A stretch of DNA of 64,000 nt from Cloacimonetes bacterium UBA5284 (GTDB lineage: Bacteria > Cloacimonadota > Cloacimonadia > Cloacimonadales > Cloacimonadaceae). The stretch covers positions 6,849 through 70,848 of the forward strand of contig DHSO01000040.1 in NCBI GenBank assembly GCA_002410505.1. The letters are read 5' to 3'. Below, piece by piece: positions 62,322 to 64,000 of the stretch (within the stretch, counting starts at the first letter, position 1; each line of letters opens with the position of its first letter). The notes beneath the pieces are model-generated. The model was given only the letters and a program-made list of their open reading frames with translations. It did not search any database and was not told the origin of the DNA. The translations under genes were made by a program, and so were the position numbers.

Positions 62322-63127
62322 AGTTCATTGCTCAATACAGTAGGGAGAAGTTTCGGTCTTTCGGTTTTGACGCTCAGATAAAAGCTTTGGCCAAGCTGCT
62401 GAAAGAACTGGAAAAGAACATCGCGGATGCGGATACTCGCGATTTGCTGCGTAATCAGATCCTGGATCTGGCACCGCTGGTGCACCGGGACTTGCCACCC
62501 AGGATGAAACACTTGTTGGAGCAAATGCCCGAAGATCCCCATCGTCTGCTGAGAGCACTCGCACGCTATCACGATACTGCTCTGTTTAAAGATGATCAAT
62601 TAGTGATCCGAACCAGTGACGGAAACACAGTCGCGGCACGGGACAAAGTTGCTGTTGCCGCGCAAATAACTGTGCTTGCGGATAATCTGCGCAGTGTATT
62701 CAACGTAGGTTCTTTGTTCAGAGTCTGTGAGTGTCTGGGTATTGCAGAACTGATACTCTGCGGCATCAGCCCGGATCCCAGCCATCCAAACATGGCTAAA
62801 ACAGCCTTGGGGACTACATCTCGAGTGAAGTGGTCCAAACAAGAAAATACTCTGGATGCCATCTCGCAATTGAAAGCAAAGGGATATACAATCTACGCGC
62901 TGGAAACGGCTGAGCCTTCAGACTCTGTTTTTGAGGCGGAATTCAAATTTCCTCTGGCGCTTGTGGTGGGCAATGAAGCTCTGGGCATTGATCCGGCTGC
63001 ATTAAGGCTCTGTGATAGGATAGTATACCTGCCGGTTTTGGGCTGGAAAAACTCCCTTAATGTAAGTGTTGCCACATCTGTAGCCTTGTATCAGATCATA
63101 TTTGGAGGAAAAAATGGAGATAAGTGA
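62318..63127 (+). CDS. SPOUT (TrmH/SpoU-type) RNA methyltransferase
   Basis: The 269-residue protein has a helical N-terminal domain and a SpoU-type catalytic domain. Motif 1 is NLRSVFNVGSLFRVCE (about 128-143), motif 2 LVVGNEALGID and motif 3 LPVLGWKNSLNVSVATSVAL. These 2'-O-ribose methyltransferases act on tRNA G18 or rRNA; the target cannot be fixed by eye. It overlaps gmhB by 4 nt and xdhC by 14 nt. Confidence 0.88.
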   Translation: MKFIAQYSREKFRSFGFDAQIKALAKLLKELEKNIADADTRDLLRNQILDLAPLVHRDLPPRMKHLLEQMPEDPHRLLRALARYHDTALFKDDQLVIRTSDGNTVAARDKVAVAAQITVLADNLRSVFNVGSLFRVCECLGIAELILCGISPDPSHPNMAKTALGTTSRVKWSKQENTLDAISQLKAKGYTIYALETAEPSDSVFEAEFKFPLALVVGNEALGIDPAALRLCDRIVYLPVLGWKNSLNVSVATSVALYQIIFGGKNGDK

Positions 63128-63902
63128 TTATTATAGTAAACTAAAAGAACTGAGTGAAGACAACCAAGCCCTGTGGCAGGCCACTATAATCCATACCCTT
63201 GGTTCCAGCCCGGCCAGGACCGGAATGAAGATGCTGGTTTGCCTCACAAACAGTGTATACGGCAATCTGGGCGGGGGAGAGCTCGAGCATTCCATTATCA
63301 GTTTTATCCGTCAAAGCCAGCCCTCTGAGCCCATACAGATAAGCTTTGATTTGGCCAGCGGGAAGAAAGTGGAGGGCTGTAGCATCGATATGATCTGTGG
63401 CGGTGCTGCCACGGTGTTCATTGAACCAATATTTATAGCCCATCGATTGTTCATCATCGGTGCAGGACATTGTGGTAAGGCTCTGGGGCATCTGGCACGG
63501 CTGTGTGGGCTCTGGGTAAAACTGATAGACAACCGCAAAGATGTGCTTCAGGATTGCAGTGAGGAATGTGGGCATACCAGTCAACTAAGCGATTACAGCA
63601 ACATCGCTGAAGCTGTGGATTTTGGCCCCAATTCCCTTATTGTGATCATGACCCATGGTCACAGCCATGACAAAGAAGTGTTGCAGCAGTGTCTGCGCCG
63701 TGAGTATCGCTATCTGGGCATGATCGGCAGTAAAAGTAAGGTGCAACAGACCTTTGACAATGTATTGCAACAAGGTTTTACGAGGGAAGACCTGGCCAAT
63801 GTTCACGCGCCTGTAGGTTTGAGTATTGGCAGCCAGAGTCCCTACGAGATCGCCATCAGCATCATGGCAGAACTGATCAGAGAATTGCGCCAAAGCAGTT
63901 AA
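63114..63902 (+). CDS. xdhC: XdhC/CoxI-family protein
   Basis: The start at 63114 has GGAGG 5-9 nt upstream; TTG at 63102 would bury that site. The 262-residue protein has an N-terminal XdhC domain and a Rossmann domain (RLFIIGAGHCGKALGHLARLCG, about 108-129), followed by THGHSHDKEVLQQCLR, YLGMIGSKSKVQQTF and the C-terminal VGLSIGSQSPYEIAISIMAEL. XdhC inserts or sulfurates the molybdenum cofactor of xanthine dehydrogenase-type enzymes. No molybdenum hydroxylase lies beside it. A terminator follows. Confidence 0.9.
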   Translation: MEISDYYSKLKELSEDNQALWQATIIHTLGSSPARTGMKMLVCLTNSVYGNLGGGELEHSIISFIRQSQPSEPIQISFDLASGKKVEGCSIDMICGGAATVFIEPIFIAHRLFIIGAGHCGKALGHLARLCGLWVKLIDNRKDVLQDCSEECGHTSQLSDYSNIAEAVDFGPNSLIVIMTHGHSHDKEVLQQCLRREYRYLGMIGSKSKVQQTFDNVLQQGFTREDLANVHAPVGLSIGSQSPYEIAISIMAELIRELRQSS

Positions 63903-63930
63903 GCAGGGCCCTGACCCATTGATAAAATAT

Positions 63931-63960
63931 AACCCCGGACCACATGATCCGGGGTTTTTA
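63931..63960 (+). terminator. Rho-independent terminator after xdhC
   Basis: A 9-bp stem AACCCCGGA/TCCGGGGTT with an 8-nt loop is followed by T5. It lies 28 nt past the xdhC stop. Nothing is seen in the last 40 bases of the window. Confidence 0.9.
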
Positions 63961-64000
63961 TACATTCAGATAAGCCGATTATTTTAAGTTTGTATCATAT

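Overview
The window looks like a chromosomal segment of a Gram-negative, probably anaerobic bacterium, possibly of the Candidatus Cloacimonadota (WWE1) or a nearby Fibrobacterota-Chlorobi-Bacteroidota lineage. That placement is an inference and was not checked by any search. The reasons are an outer membrane (LptD, a porin-like barrel, a MlaF-type ATPase, SecDF), a secreted protein with a type IX secretion C-terminal tail, a gene fragment at the left edge that resembles the SprA translocon, a Bacteroidota-style GlmU-like nucleotidyltransferase, and a flavin-dependent thymidylate synthase. The DNA is almost wholly coding and made of housekeeping genes. I see no prophage, transposase, CRISPR array or rRNA.

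Layout. From 1 to 31.2 kb nearly every gene is on the minus strand. From 32.2 kb to the end most are on the plus strand. The switch falls in a gene-free stretch of about 1 kb directly upstream of dnaN-recF, which makes that stretch a candidate replication origin. Left arm: SprA-like fragment and coaX (1-1347); a gene-free region with a long palindromic repeat (1348-2235); rlpA-psuG-dppA (2236-4522); an ABC-F ATPase starting 6 nt after a tRNA-Arg (4781-6627); a 14-gene tightly packed run from pgpH to thyX (21201 down to 6678) covering envelope, rRNA/tRNA and nucleotide functions; a lone plus-strand secreted beta-propeller protein (21417-22931); and a seven-gene run dnaN-recF-MFS-potD-aspS-purN-mtaB (31174 down to 22986).

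Right arm: a DUF4175-like coiled-coil membrane protein, a TPR lipoprotein or secreted protein, guaB, xerC/D and an ABC substrate-binding protein plus ATPase without a permease (32215-41246); a minus-strand island with a porin, an Ldh2-type dehydrogenase and an ornithine/lysine decarboxylase (41316-44751); a short minus-strand surface-protein remnant; dinB; a minus-strand block dus, GAF-HD-GYP, trmB and a membrane protein (46593-50399); ftsY with a Dna2-like nuclease-helicase and a DUF3467 gene (50544-55012); secD-secF (55324-57901); an M28 peptidase; and lptD-gmhB-trmH-xdhC (59345-63902).

The most unusual non-coding signal is a pair of 86-bp elements at 1688-1773 and 31502-31587. They are 82/86 identical, contain a 53-nt palindrome built from an ATCAAG/CTTGAT motif repeated every 11 nt, and differ by a compensated pair of changes in the stem. 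A divergent relative with the same 11-nt phasing lies upstream of dinB.
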